A stretch of 64,000 bases of DNA, taken from positions 272,472-336,471 of the forward strand of contig NZ_JAJCLZ010000001.1 of NCBI RefSeq assembly GCF_020559915.1, written 5' to 3'. The notes beneath the pieces are model-generated. The model saw nothing but the letters and a program-made list of their open reading frames with translations. It had not been told where the DNA came from and made no database searches. Position numbers and translations under genes: made by a program. Of the stretch, positions 25,160 to 33,224 are shown piece by piece; position 1 is the stretch's first letter, and every line of letters starts with the position of its first letter. The stretch comes from Ruminococcus sp. 210702-SL.1.03. Its GTDB lineage: Bacteria > Bacillota > Clostridia > Oscillospirales > Ruminococcaceae.

Positions 25160-26008
25160 TTAATAAAATCTCTTCTTAGCCTTTACTATCGCGAATGCCA
25201 CCGCGCCGCCTACTACGAGAATTGCGGCTGCTATCACGATGATTATTCCTACCGAGCCGCCCTCGCTGGACTTTTCCACCTCGCTGGTGTCTACGGTAGT
25301 CTGCTTTTTGTTCTGCTTAATAACGTCGCCCTTGTCAGAAATAGGTGCGTTGGCGTTGTAGGTGTCGAGAGTAACAACAGGGTTCGCGTCGCCATCGGTA
25401 GCGTACAGCAGAGAGAGGTTGTCGAGATACATAACGTCGCCGGTGTAAGCCTGCGCCAGCGGAACTTTTATCAGTATCTCAGTAGTCTTTGTGTCGGTGG
25501 GGATAGTGATAAACTGCTTCTCGTAATTGTTTACATTTGAAGCGGCAGAGTAAGCTATCGTCTTTATCGTCGGGGTGGTAAGCTCCTTATCGGCGTTCTG
25601 ACCGAAAACGTATGCCTTATCCTCGTTCAGCAGGCCCTCGATATTCACGTTAAATCTTGTGTAGAAGCTGAGGGTGTAGCCGTCGAAATTATCCAGCCCG
25701 AATTTCTCAGCGCTGAGCATTATGCCCATGCTGTCCTCAGAGCCGCCCGCGTAATCGGGAGGGTTGGTAAGGTTTGCCGTCAGCTTTGCCGAAGCGCCCT
25801 GATAGACTACGTCGCGCTCGCTCTTCAGCGAATAAGCGCCGCTGCCCGTATCATCGAAAACGTCGATGTACTTGCTCCAGTCATCGCCGTCGAAAGCGAG
25901 GGTAGGCGCAACATCTTCGCTCGTATCAGCTGAAGTTGTAAGCGCGGCAGCGCCCGAAAGAGCCACGCCGCATATAAGCAGTGCAGAAACAAATTTTTTC
26001 AGTATCAT
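25160..26008 (-). CDS. Secreted protein with C-terminal membrane anchor
   Basis: 282 residues. Signal peptide about 1-27 (LICGVALSGAAALTTSA), an extracellular beta-rich domain (about 35-215) whose pattern (WSKYIDVFDDTGSGAYSL, DNFDGYTLSFYTRF, MYLDNLSL) resembles carbohydrate-binding jelly rolls, a linker, a membrane segment at about 252-274 and KAKKRFY. No catalytic domain. Similar layout to the protein at 47265. A role in binding polysaccharide is inference. Confidence 0.72.
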   Translation of the reverse strand: MILKKFVSALLICGVALSGAAALTTSADTSEDVAPTLAFDGDDWSKYIDVFDDTGSGAYSLKSERDVVYQGASAKLTANLTNPPDYAGGSEDSMGIMLSAEKFGLDNFDGYTLSFYTRFNVNIEGLLNEDKAYVFGQNADKELTTPTIKTIAYSAASNVNNYEKQFITIPTDTKTTEILIKVPLAQAYTGDVMYLDNLSLLYATDGDANPVVTLDTYNANAPISDKGDVIKQNKKQTTVDTSEVEKSSEGGSVGIIIVIAAAILVVGGAVAFAIVKAKKRFY

Positions 26009-26058
26009 TTCAAAGTTTTTCCTTTCACGATTTTTTCGCTGATTATTTATCCAATTAT

Positions 26059-26087
26059 ATTTTATACCAAAATATTGATTTTGTCAA
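26059..26087 (-). promoter_or_regulatory. Promoter of the anchored surface-protein gene
   Basis: Minus-strand TTGACA (26087-26082), 17-bp spacer, TAAAAT (26064-26059). Confidence 0.78.
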
Positions 26088-26170
26088 TACTTTTAGCTGT
26101 CAGCATGGCACATTCCACGATTTGAACAAGTGTGTAATCGTATCAAGACATTTATAATGTAATTTCACAA

Positions 26171-26212
26171 AAAAGGAGCGGCTCTCCCGAAACCGCGTTC
26201 GGAAAAGCCGCA
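26171..26212 (-). terminator. hsp20 terminator
   Basis: Minus-strand hairpin with GCGGCTTTTCCGA and TCGGGAGAGCCGC arms followed by CCTTTTTT. Confidence 0.82.
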
Positions 26213-26253
26213 GGAATGATCGATCAGTTTAGCAAGCTTTAAGTCGGATGTTA

Positions 26254-26673
26254 TCATCTGACTTCAAGGCGCTTGACCTCGGGCTGAGCCTTCTGCTTTT
26301 TCGGCATAGTCATGTAGAGAATACCGTTTTTGTACTCAGCGTCGATCTTGTCGGCGTCGATACCGCTTATGTCGAAGCTGCGCTGGTAAGAGCCGTAGCT
26401 GCGCTCGCGGCAAACGTAATTATCGCCGTCCTTTTTCTCTGAGGAATCGCTGTGCTCGGCGCTCAAAGTAAGCGTATTGCCCGAAATATCGAGCTTGATG
26501 TCGCTCTTCTCAAAGCCGGGCAGCTCAGCCTCCATCAAATATTTATCGCCCTCGTCCTTGATATCGGTTTTGAAGGCTGCGGGAGCCATGCCGCCGAAGA
26601 AGTCGTTCTCAAAATCGTGAAATGCGTTGAATAAGTCAAAGCTTTTTCTCTCAAAAGGTGTAAGTCCATACAT
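26254..26673 (-). CDS. Small heat shock protein Hsp20
   Basis: 139 residues. Alpha-crystallin domain from about 38 to 130: AAFKTDIKDEGDKYLMEAEL, PGFEKSDIKLDI, FDISGIDADKIDAEYKNGIL (each part conserved), ending MPKKQKAQPEVKRLEVR. An ATP-independent holdase that keeps unfolding proteins soluble. A perfect CIRCE operator lies about 200 bp upstream, so HrcA control is likely. GGAGG precedes the ATG. Monocistronic. Confidence 0.95.
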   Translation of the reverse strand: MYGLTPFERKSFDLFNAFHDFENDFFGGMAPAAFKTDIKDEGDKYLMEAELPGFEKSDIKLDISGNTLTLSAEHSDSSEKKDGDNYVCRERSYGSYQRSFDISGIDADKIDAEYKNGILYMTMPKKQKAQPEVKRLEVR

Positions 26674-26751
26674 AAGTCATGCCTCCAATTTCTATATTTC
26701 TTTTTAATTGACCAATTTGTATGATGTTTGATTGTTGATGTTTGATGTGAA

Positions 26752-26793
26752 CTATCTGAATATCTTTTGTTTCATTCGTTCCATCGGTACCAT
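26752..26793 (-). other. Possible 13-codon leader ORF before hsp20
   Basis: ATG at 26793 follows GAGGAAAGGAA closely and encodes MVPMERMKQKIFR before TAG. It lies between the CIRCE operator and hsp20. Only SD quality and position support it. Confidence 0.25.
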
Positions 26794-26873
26794 TTCCTTT
26801 CCTCTTTCTTTAACTATATGATACGGCTCTTGTTTGAAAAATAAGTTACCGATATGTGAAAGTTTGATGAAAT

Positions 26874-26900
26874 TTAGCACTCACATTTTGAGAGTGCTAA
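26874..26900. promoter_or_regulatory. CIRCE operator (HrcA site)
   Basis: Exact consensus TTAGCACTC, 9-bp spacer, GAGTGCTAA. HrcA binds CIRCE and represses heat-shock genes. It lies in the 310-bp gap upstream of hsp20 on the minus strand; a possible promoter TTTTTC-17-TATAGT is seen downstream near 26816-26843. Confidence 0.93.
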
Positions 26901-26984
26901 AAAGTTTGCATTGGCTCACTCGGCGGATGTGCATAAAAATATCCCCGCGCATTTTGGCTCTGCACGGGGATAAAATTCTAAAGA

Positions 26985-27953
26985 TCAGTTCTGAGTAAAT
27001 CTCTTAGGCTTTACAGCGGTAACGTCCTTATCGTCGGTGATAACGCCTTTAAGACCAGCCGCAAGACCTGCAAGACCCTGTATCTCGCTGGGTATGATGA
27101 TCTTGGTAGCCTGACCATCGGCAGCCTTTTCAAAAGCCTCAAGGCTCTTGAGCTGGATGACCGCCTCGTTCGGGTTAGCCTCATTCAGCTTTCTGATACT
27201 ATCGGCAAGAGCCTGCTGTACCATTTCGATAGCCTGCGCTTCACCCTCTGCCTCGAGTATCTTCTGCTGCTTTATAGCGTCTGCCTGAAGTATCTTAGCT
27301 TCCTTTTCAGCCTGCGCGCGGAGTATCTTCGACTCCTTTTCGCCCTCTGCAACGAGCACCTGCGACTTCTTCTCAGCCTCAGCCTGAATTACCTTTTCGC
27401 GGCGCTCACGGTCGGCCTTCATCTGCTTTTCCATCGAATCCTGTATCTCAGGGGGCGGGATGATATTTTTCAGCTCTACGCGCTGTACCTTTATGCCCCA
27501 GCGGTCGGTAGCTTCGTCAAGCTCGCGGGTGATGTTGCCGTTGATATAATCGCGCGAAGTAAGAGTAGCTTCGAGGTCGAGGTCGCCGACGATATTTCTC
27601 AGCGTGGTAGCTGTGAGGTTCTCTATCGCCTTGATAGGACGCTCAACGCCGTAGGTGAACTGCATAGCGTTAGTTATCATGAAGAAAATTACGGTGTCGA
27701 TCTTCATAGTTACGTTATCCTTAGTGATAACGTCCTGCGGCGGGAAGTCGATCACCTGTTCCTTTAGGTTCACGCGCTTTGCGATAGTGTCGATAAAAGG
27801 TATCTTGATGTGCAGGCCTGTGCCCCACGAAGCGTGGTAAGCGCCCAGACGCTCAACTACATACACATACGACTGCGGAACGATCTTGATATTCGAGATG
27901 ATGATTACCAGCAGCACCAGCACGATTATCAGAATTACATATAATGGATCCAT
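26985..27953 (-). CDS. SPFH/band-7 family membrane protein (QmcA-like)
   Basis: 322 residues. One N-terminal membrane segment (about 4-24), then the band-7/SPFH domain (VPQSYVYVVERLGAYHASWGTGLHIKIPF, in parts) to about 190 and a long Ala/Glu/Lys coiled coil (about 190-260) typical of stomatin/flotillin-like scaffolds. It lies 43 bp after an NfeD gene; NfeD and SPFH proteins are a known functional pair in membrane quality control or microdomains. Confidence 0.92.
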   Translation of the reverse strand: MDPLYVILIIVLVLLVIIISNIKIVPQSYVYVVERLGAYHASWGTGLHIKIPFIDTIAKRVNLKEQVIDFPPQDVITKDNVTMKIDTVIFFMITNAMQFTYGVERPIKAIENLTATTLRNIVGDLDLEATLTSRDYINGNITRELDEATDRWGIKVQRVELKNIIPPPEIQDSMEKQMKADRERREKVIQAEAEKKSQVLVAEGEKESKILRAQAEKEAKILQADAIKQQKILEAEGEAQAIEMVQQALADSIRKLNEANPNEAVIQLKSLEAFEKAADGQATKIIIPSEIQGLAGLAAGLKGVITDDKDVTAVKPKRFTQN

Positions 27954-27995
27954 TTGCTGTTTTCCTCCTTAATATAAACGGCTCTCGCCGAGTGT

Positions 27996-28490
27996 TTACT
28001 TAGCCACGATGAGCTTAGCGCCTTCGACCTTTTTGACGGTAACTACTTCGCCCTTCGCTATGTCGTCGCCGTTTTCCGAGCGCGCCGCCCAGTCAACTCC
28101 GTCGAGCTTTACCCTGCCCTCGCCGGTACGGCTGCAAAGAGCCTCGATAACTACGGCAGATTTGCCGATGTCGTAATCCTCGTTCGGGTCGGGCGCTTTG
28201 TTCTTTTTCATGCGTTTAACGAGCGCGCGGGTCGCGGCGAGAAGCAGCGTACTGCCTACCACGAAGATAACGAGCTGCCAAATAAAGCTCAGCCCCGCGA
28301 GCGCGGCGAACATTGCGAGCAGCGCGGCTATCGCGAACCAAATGGACACGAGCGCGTTTAACGTTACCGCCTCAGCCACAGCGAAAACCAGAAAAGCTAT
28401 CGCCCAGCCAAGCACCTGCGTGTTTGAAACGAACGAATCTATTATCTCTTTCAAAGCCTTTCTCTCCTTTCCAAGGTCTGTGAGCGCCAT
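27996..28490 (-). CDS. NfeD-family membrane protein
   Basis: 164 residues. Three to four membrane segments (about 25-95) and a C-terminal OB-fold (about 105-164: IGKSAVVIEAL, GRVKLDGVDWAARS, KGEVVTVKKVEGAKLIV). Short NfeD without protease domain, partner of the downstream SPFH gene. Start is uncertain: ATG at 28490 has a modest SD, while TTG at 28454 lies 7 bases after AAAGGAGAG. Confidence 0.88.
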   Translation of the reverse strand: MALTDLGKERKALKEIIDSFVSNTQVLGWAIAFLVFAVAEAVTLNALVSIWFAIAALLAMFAALAGLSFIWQLVIFVVGSTLLLAATRALVKRMKKNKAPDPNEDYDIGKSAVVIEALCSRTGEGRVKLDGVDWAARSENGDDIAKGEVVTVKKVEGAKLIVAK

Positions 28491-28593
28491 TTGCGCCGAA
28501 CCTTTTTACAATTATAACACAAAGTTTACGAAATTGCAATAGTCGGCGGGCAATTTACAGAATTTTTATGTGGAATTTTTTCTGCCAAAGCCC

Positions 28594-28622
28594 TTGACAC
28601 GAGCGAAAAACTATGCTATAAT
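28594..28622 (+). promoter_or_regulatory. tRNA-Pro promoter
   Basis: TTGACA (28594), 17-bp spacer, TATAAT (28617), 15 bp before the tRNA. Confidence 0.9.
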
Positions 28623-28637
28623 ATTATAGTCAAAAAA

Positions 28638-28711
28638 CGGGATGTAACTCAGTTTGGTAGAGTGCTTGCTTTGGGAGCAAGATGCCGCAGGTTCAAGTCC
28701 TGTCATCCCGA
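28638..28711 (+). tRNA. tRNA-Pro (anticodon UGG)
   Basis: 74 nt with acceptor stem CGGGATG/CATCCCG and discriminator A. The anticodon stem CTTGC/GCAAG holds loop TTTGGGA, giving TGG. T-loop GGTTCAAGTCC is standard. CCA is not encoded. Own promoter and terminator. Confidence 0.97.
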
Positions 28712-28719
28712 CTTTTGTG

Positions 28720-28756
28720 TCAGCCTTTCGCTTCGGCGGGGGGCTGAATTTTTTGT
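28720..28756 (+). terminator. tRNA-Pro terminator
   Basis: CAGCC/GGCTG stem followed by AATTTTTT. Confidence 0.72.
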
Positions 28757-28767
28757 GCGCAAATACA

Positions 28768-28808
28768 AAAACCCCGCCGACTTCGATCTTCCGAGGCCGA
28801 CGGGGTCT
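28768..28808 (-). terminator. feoB terminator
   Basis: Minus-strand CCCCGTCGGCCTCGG / TCGAAGTCGGCGGGG hairpin with TTTTTG after it, 50 bp past feoB. Confidence 0.83.
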
Positions 28809-28861
28809 TCTTTATACAAAAATGTCAGTATGTAAATGTCACACTTTATTTTCGGTTTTTA

Positions 28862-31357
28862 TCAAGCGTTTACCTTAACGCTGCCCTTGAACTTGGTCGC
28901 TTCCTTGTAAGGTCTTGCCAGCATATAGATGATAAGAGCGATAGCTGCGATAGCTACGATAAGTCCGATAACGTTGACGCTGCCGGTGAAGAGCAGGCCG
29001 AGCTGGTTTACGATAAGAGCGATGAGGTAAGCAAAGCCGCACTCATAGCCGATAGCGAACCAGAACCACTTGATGTTGTTCATCTCACGCTTGATAGCGC
29101 CCATCGCTGCAAAGCAGGGTGCGCAGAGCAGGTTGAAGATGAGGAAGCTCATGCCGCTTACGCTGGTGAACGCCGCTGCGATAGCGCTGTAAACAGTGCC
29201 GTCGCCGCCGCCATAGAGGATACCCATAGTACCAACGATATTTTCCTTAGCAACAAGTCCGGTAACTGCCGCAACAGTAGCCTGCCAGTTGCCCCAGCCG
29301 AGAGGTGCGAATATCCAGCAGATGCCCTTGCCGATCTTAGCAAGTATGCTTGCGTCCATCTGGTCTTCGGTCAGCATTCCGAAGCTGCCGTCTACCCAGC
29401 CGAAGTAAGAGGTGAACCAAACTACGATAGTCGAAAGCAGGATGATAGTACCCGCCTTCTTGATGAACGACCAGCCGCGCTCCCACATCGAGCGAAGTAC
29501 GTTGCCTACGGTAGGCATATGGTATGCAGGAAGCTCCATTACGAAAGGTGCGGGGTCGCCCGCGAACATCTTAGTTTTCTTGAGCATGATACCCGAGATT
29601 ATGATAGCCGCGATACCGATGAAGTATGCGCCTACTGCTACGAATGCCGAGCCGCCGAAGATAGCGCCTGCGATCATAGCGATGAAAGGAGTCTTAGCGC
29701 CGCAGGGGATGAACGTAGTAGTCATTATGGTCATACGTCTGTCGCGCTCGTTCTCGATAGTTCTGGAAGCCATTATTCCGGGGATACCACAGCCCGTACC
29801 GATAAGTATCGGGATAAAGGATTTACCCGAAAGACCGAACTTTCTGAAAATCCTGTCCATTACGAAAGCTATACGAGCCATGTAGCCGCAAGCCTCGAGG
29901 AATGCAAGGAGGATAAAGAGTACCAGCATCTGAGGTACGAATCCGAGTACCGCGCCTACACCGGCTACGATACCGTCGATGATAAGACCATTCAGCCAGT
30001 CAGCGCAGTTAACTGCGTCAAGGCCCTTCTGGATAAGTACAGGTATACCGGGGACCCATACGCCGTAATCAGCGGGGTCAGGCTCACCCTCAGCAAACTT
30101 ATCGCAGGCTTCGGTCAGGTCTGCCATAGTAGCAGTTTCGGTAGTAACTTCAAGAGTTTCTTCGTCTTCTACGTCGTACTTGAAATCCGAGCTGTATTCA
30201 GCAGTTTCCTCCATGATAGCTTCCTTAGCGGCAGCGCCGTCGAAATCGTCAGCCTCGGTGTCGATTAGAGCTTCGAGGTCTGCGGTGTCAACGCCCTGGT
30301 CAGCCAGATAAGCAACATAGCCTTCTATGATAGCGTTAGTATCGCCGTAATCTTCCGCGGCAGCCTCAGCGTCGGAAGAGCCGATGCCGAAGAGGTGCCA
30401 GCCGTCGCCGAACAGACCGTCGTTAGCCCAGTCGGTAGCGGCAGAGCCGACGGTTACCATCGAAATGTAGTATACGATGAACATTACTACTGCGAAGATG
30501 GGAAGACCCAGCCAGCGGTTTGTAACGATCTTGTCGATCTTATCAGAAGTGGTAAGTCCGCCCTGATTTTTCTTCTTCAAGCAGCCGCCGATGATGGAAG
30601 CTATGTAAACGTAGCGCTCGTTGGTGATGATAGACTCAGCGTCGTCGTCCATCTCAGCCTCGGCAGCCTCGATGTCCTTTTCAACGTGATCTCTTACCGA
30701 CTGAGCAAGTCCGAGCTTTTCAATGACCTTTTCGTCGCGCTCAAAGATCTTGATAGCGTACCATCTCTGCTGCTCCTCGGGCATATTGTGAACGCAAACT
30801 TCCTCGATATGTGCGATAGCGTGCTCTACGCAGCCGCAGAAAGAGTGCTGAGGTATCATCTTTTCGCCGCTCTTAGCAGCTTCAACAGCAGCCGCAGCAG
30901 CTTCCTTTATACCGGTACCCTTCAGCGCCGAGATCTCTACTACCTTGCAGCCGAGTTCTTTTTCGAGCTGCGCAAAGTTGATAACGTCGCCGTTTTTCTT
31001 TACAACGTCCATCATGTTTACAGCCGCTACAACGGGTATGCCCAGCTCTACCAACTGAGTGGTGAGGTAAAGGTTTCTTTCGAGGTTAGTACCGTCGATG
31101 ATGTTCAGTATAGCGTCAGGACGCTCGCTGATAAGGTAATTTCTCGCAACTACTTCCTCAAGGGTGTAGGGCGAAAGCGAATAAATACCGGGAAGGTCGG
31201 TGATGGTAACGTCTTTATTGCCTTTCAGCTTGCCTTCCTTTTTTTCTACCGTAACGCCGGGCCAGTTGCCTACGAACTGATTTGAACCCGTAAGAGCGTT
31301 GAACAGTGTGGTTTTGCCTGCGTTCGGATTTCCCGCAAGCGCGATCTTAATCTCCAT
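28862..31357 (-). CDS. feoB: Ferrous iron transporter FeoB
   Basis: 831 residues from the ATG at 31357, which AAAGGA precedes by 9 bases; a TTG six codons earlier lies in that SD. The N-terminal G domain has GNPNAGKT (9-16), a DLPGIYSLSPYT switch and NMMD; the membrane part carries two Gate motifs (VLFILLAFLEACGYMARIAF region and LLCAPCFAAMGAIKRE). An acidic insertion of roughly 100 residues follows the first membrane segment (about 320-425), longer than in E. coli FeoB. Imports Fe(II). Follows two feoA genes. Confidence 0.96.
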   Translation of the reverse strand: MEIKIALAGNPNAGKTTLFNALTGSNQFVGNWPGVTVEKKEGKLKGNKDVTITDLPGIYSLSPYTLEEVVARNYLISERPDAILNIIDGTNLERNLYLTTQLVELGIPVVAAVNMMDVVKKNGDVINFAQLEKELGCKVVEISALKGTGIKEAAAAAVEAAKSGEKMIPQHSFCGCVEHAIAHIEEVCVHNMPEEQQRWYAIKIFERDEKVIEKLGLAQSVRDHVEKDIEAAEAEMDDDAESIITNERYVYIASIIGGCLKKKNQGGLTTSDKIDKIVTNRWLGLPIFAVVMFIVYYISMVTVGSAATDWANDGLFGDGWHLFGIGSSDAEAAAEDYGDTNAIIEGYVAYLADQGVDTADLEALIDTEADDFDGAAAKEAIMEETAEYSSDFKYDVEDEETLEVTTETATMADLTEACDKFAEGEPDPADYGVWVPGIPVLIQKGLDAVNCADWLNGLIIDGIVAGVGAVLGFVPQMLVLFILLAFLEACGYMARIAFVMDRIFRKFGLSGKSFIPILIGTGCGIPGIMASRTIENERDRRMTIMTTTFIPCGAKTPFIAMIAGAIFGGSAFVAVGAYFIGIAAIIISGIMLKKTKMFAGDPAPFVMELPAYHMPTVGNVLRSMWERGWSFIKKAGTIILLSTIVVWFTSYFGWVDGSFGMLTEDQMDASILAKIGKGICWIFAPLGWGNWQATVAAVTGLVAKENIVGTMGILYGGGDGTVYSAIAAAFTSVSGMSFLIFNLLCAPCFAAMGAIKREMNNIKWFWFAIGYECGFAYLIALIVNQLGLLFTGSVNVIGLIVAIAAIALIIYMLARPYKEATKFKGSVKVNA

Positions 31358-31379
31358 CTGATCCAATCCTTTCAAAAAT

Positions 31380-31395
31380 GTTAGCCTAGTCTAAC
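31380..31395. promoter_or_regulatory. DtxR/IdeR-like box between feoA and feoB
   Basis: GTTAGCCTAGTCTAAC is a 16-bp palindrome with one mismatched pair and resembles the core of the DtxR consensus TTAGGTTAGCCTAACCTAA. It lies 23 bp before the feoB start, so it may give feoB extra iron control. Confidence 0.55.
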
Positions 31396-31424
31396 TATTT
31401 GACATGATACGAGGAAGACCCGCA

Positions 31425-31646
31425 TCAAACTATCTCGACGAACTCTGCGTCAGCCTTTCTGAGCGAAAGCTCATAGCCGCGTACAGTGATCTCGATAGGA
31501 TCTCCCAAAGGCGCTACCTTGCGGATATAAATATCCACTCCCTTAGTAATGCCCATGTCCATGATCCTGCGCTTTACAGCGCCCTCGCCGCCAAGCTTTT
31601 TCACCTTAACGGTCTGTCCGATCTTAGCATCTCTCAATGTTGCCAT
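31425..31646 (-). CDS. feoA: FeoA protein
   Basis: 73 residues, SH3-like FeoA domain: MATLRDAKIGQTVKVKKL, AVKRRIMDMGITKGVDI, and GYELSLRKADAEFVEI. FeoA helps FeoB-dependent Fe(II) uptake, probably at the cytoplasmic face. AGGAGG precedes the ATG. Second of two tandem feoA genes. Confidence 0.93.
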   Translation of the reverse strand: MATLRDAKIGQTVKVKKLGGEGAVKRRIMDMGITKGVDIYIRKVAPLGDPIEITVRGYELSLRKADAEFVEIV

Positions 31647-31697
31647 CTATCGTTTACCTCCTCATACATAAGATACAGCGTAAAAACGCTGATAAAT

Positions 31698-31910
31698 TTA
31701 CACCATTATTTTAACAGCCATTTCCTTAGAAACAGCTACTCTGGTCTCTTTTACGTTTACGATAACGTTGCCGCCCATCTCGCTGATGACCATTACGTCA
31801 GCACCGGGCACGAAGCCCAGATTTTCAAGAAACTTTCTTGTAGCCGCGTTTCCGCCGACTCTTTTTATGCTGTGCTCTTCGCCTACGTTCGCCATTGTTA
31901 ATGGAAGCAT
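31698..31910 (-). CDS. FeoA-domain protein (first copy)
   Basis: 70 residues: VGEEHSIKRVGG, ATRKFLENLGFVPGADV and KETRVAVSKEMAVKIMV fit a FeoA domain with sequence clearly different from its neighbour. Tandem FeoA genes before feoB are usual in Clostridia. Heads the feo operon below an iron-box-like promoter. Confidence 0.88.
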   Translation of the reverse strand: MLPLTMANVGEEHSIKRVGGNAATRKFLENLGFVPGADVMVISEMGGNVIVNVKETRVAVSKEMAVKIMV

Positions 31911-32004
31911 ATCCCACGCCTCTTTTCATTTGTTTTTAGAGTTACTATGTTACAAAATTGTATGTTCTTATGGGTTTACATAGTCTAACTCTTTACCATA
32001 TATA

Positions 32005-32033
32005 AGATTAGCACAAGCTAACCGATTTGTCAA
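32005..32033 (-). promoter_or_regulatory. feo operon promoter with overlapping iron-box-like palindrome
   Basis: Minus-strand TTGACA (32033-32028), 17-bp spacer, TAATCT (32010-32005). The spacer contains GGTTAGC-TTGT-GCTAATC (32023-32006), an inverted repeat like the box at 31380. A third, half-matching copy, AGTTAGACTATGTAAAC, lies at about 31975-31991. Binding there would block RNA polymerase, as expected for an iron-dependent repressor. Confidence 0.65.
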
Positions 32034-32072
32034 CCCCTTTTTTCGCACGTTTTTCATTTTCGTAACATTAAA

Positions 32073-32104
32073 CAAAAACGGGTTAGAATAACCTAACCCG
32101 TTTT
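32073..32104 (-). terminator. Terminator of the 32162 membrane-protein gene
   Basis: Stem ACGGGTTAG/CTAACCCGT (9 bp) followed on the minus strand by TTTTTG. The stem sequence itself looks like an iron box (GGTTAGGTTATTCTAACC), perhaps coincidental. Confidence 0.78.
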
Positions 32105-32161
32105 ATATAAAATTGATCTTGTCTAATTTTTCTTAATATTTCGTCAATATGAACGGAAATA

Positions 32162-33016
32162 TCAGGCAGTTTTTACATTATCGTTTTCTGAGGAAGAGCT
32201 TCCCGCGGCGCTTTCCTGCCCGCTTTCAGCTGAAGAACTGCTCTCGCCGCCGAAGATATTTTTCAGCTCAGCCGTCATATCTTCGCCCGTATAGCTTTTG
32301 CCGTCCACCGTGCACTCGGTAACTTTCAGGTCGCTGAGCGCGAAGCCGTCAAGCGATACCGCGAACACCAGACGGAATTTCTTGCACTCCGCCACCACGG
32401 TTATCCTGCCGGAGCTTTCGCTCTCGCTCCACTTTATCTCGTTGCCGTCCGCGTAAGCTTCAAGTCTGTCTTTTATGCTTTCCAGCGCCGCCGAGCCGCC
32501 TATGTCCTCAAGCCCGCTTATCGCCGCCACGCTGCTGTCCTGCACATACGCGAGCTTATCATCGTCATCCATCATACGCACCTGCACAAATCCGTTATTG
32601 ACGGCGGCGTAGATGGTCAGGATAACAAGTATCACAAACGGCGCTGCGCCCATACCCGTATTTTTGCCGCGTTTATAAATATATAGGTGCGGAAGTATCA
32701 GCGAGCCGCCTAAGCGCATATCGCCCGCGCCCGCCTTTTTGAGATAGCGCCTATCGGCTATGCAGGCAAGGTAAAGCGCCGCTACGGCCGTAACCCAGAC
32801 GATAACGCCCAGTTTGAAAGAAGTAGCCGAGAAAGCCTCGATAAACAGCGCGATGATAGGCACAGCCACCGCAAACCACACGCGCGAATTATCATAGCGC
32901 GGGGTCTGCCGACGGGAAAAATCAAAGCCGTTATTGTATTGGTTGTATTGGTTATACTGATCGAACTGTCCATTTTGGTTGAATTGATTATATTGGTTGA
33001 ACTGACCGTTCTGCAT
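32162..33016 (-). CDS. Membrane protein with Gln/Asn-rich N-terminus, unknown function
   Basis: About 284 residues from ATG at 33016 (GTG four codons earlier is less likely). The first 35 residues repeat QNGQFNQYNQ. Hydrophobic segments lie at about 47-63, 69-85 and 123-140, followed by an extracellular domain (about 145-250) and a Ser/Glu-rich tail. Double-Gly and YLKKAGAG loops resemble clostridial DUF4190-like or DUF805-like membrane proteins only weakly. Own terminator at 32073-32104. Function unknown. Confidence 0.75.
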   Translation of the reverse strand: MQNGQFNQYNQFNQNGQFDQYNQYNQYNNGFDFSRRQTPRYDNSRVWFAVAVPIIALFIEAFSATSFKLGVIVWVTAVAALYLACIADRRYLKKAGAGDMRLGGSLILPHLYIYKRGKNTGMGAAPFVILVILTIYAAVNNGFVQVRMMDDDDKLAYVQDSSVAAISGLEDIGGSAALESIKDRLEAYADGNEIKWSESESSGRITVVAECKKFRLVFAVSLDGFALSDLKVTECTVDGKSYTGEDMTAELKNIFGGESSSSAESGQESAAGSSSSENDNVKTA

Positions 33017-33130
33017 AAGCGCGGACACCTTTCGTTTTTATTTGTATTTATATCGTAACCATTATAACACATATCGCGCCGCAAGTCAAACATTGTTACC
33101 GTTTTTTAAATGAAATAAATTCGGAAATTG

Positions 33131-33159
33131 TTGCTTTTTTTAAAGCCTTGTGTTATAAT
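33131..33159 (+). promoter_or_regulatory. Promoter of the L,D-transpeptidase operon
   Basis: TTGCTT (33131), 17-bp spacer, TATAAT (33154). Weak -35, perfect -10. Confidence 0.7.
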
Positions 33160-33224
33160 AAGGTATGACAGCAAAATGCGCCGCTTCGGCGCGAACGATT
33201 ACCACAGGAGTGTGATATATAAAA

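Noticed and set aside
32078..32101. Fourth iron box at the end of the 32162 gene
   Set aside because: The sequence forms a 9-bp stem followed by T residues at a gene end, so a terminator explains it; similarity to the box is noted but not needed.
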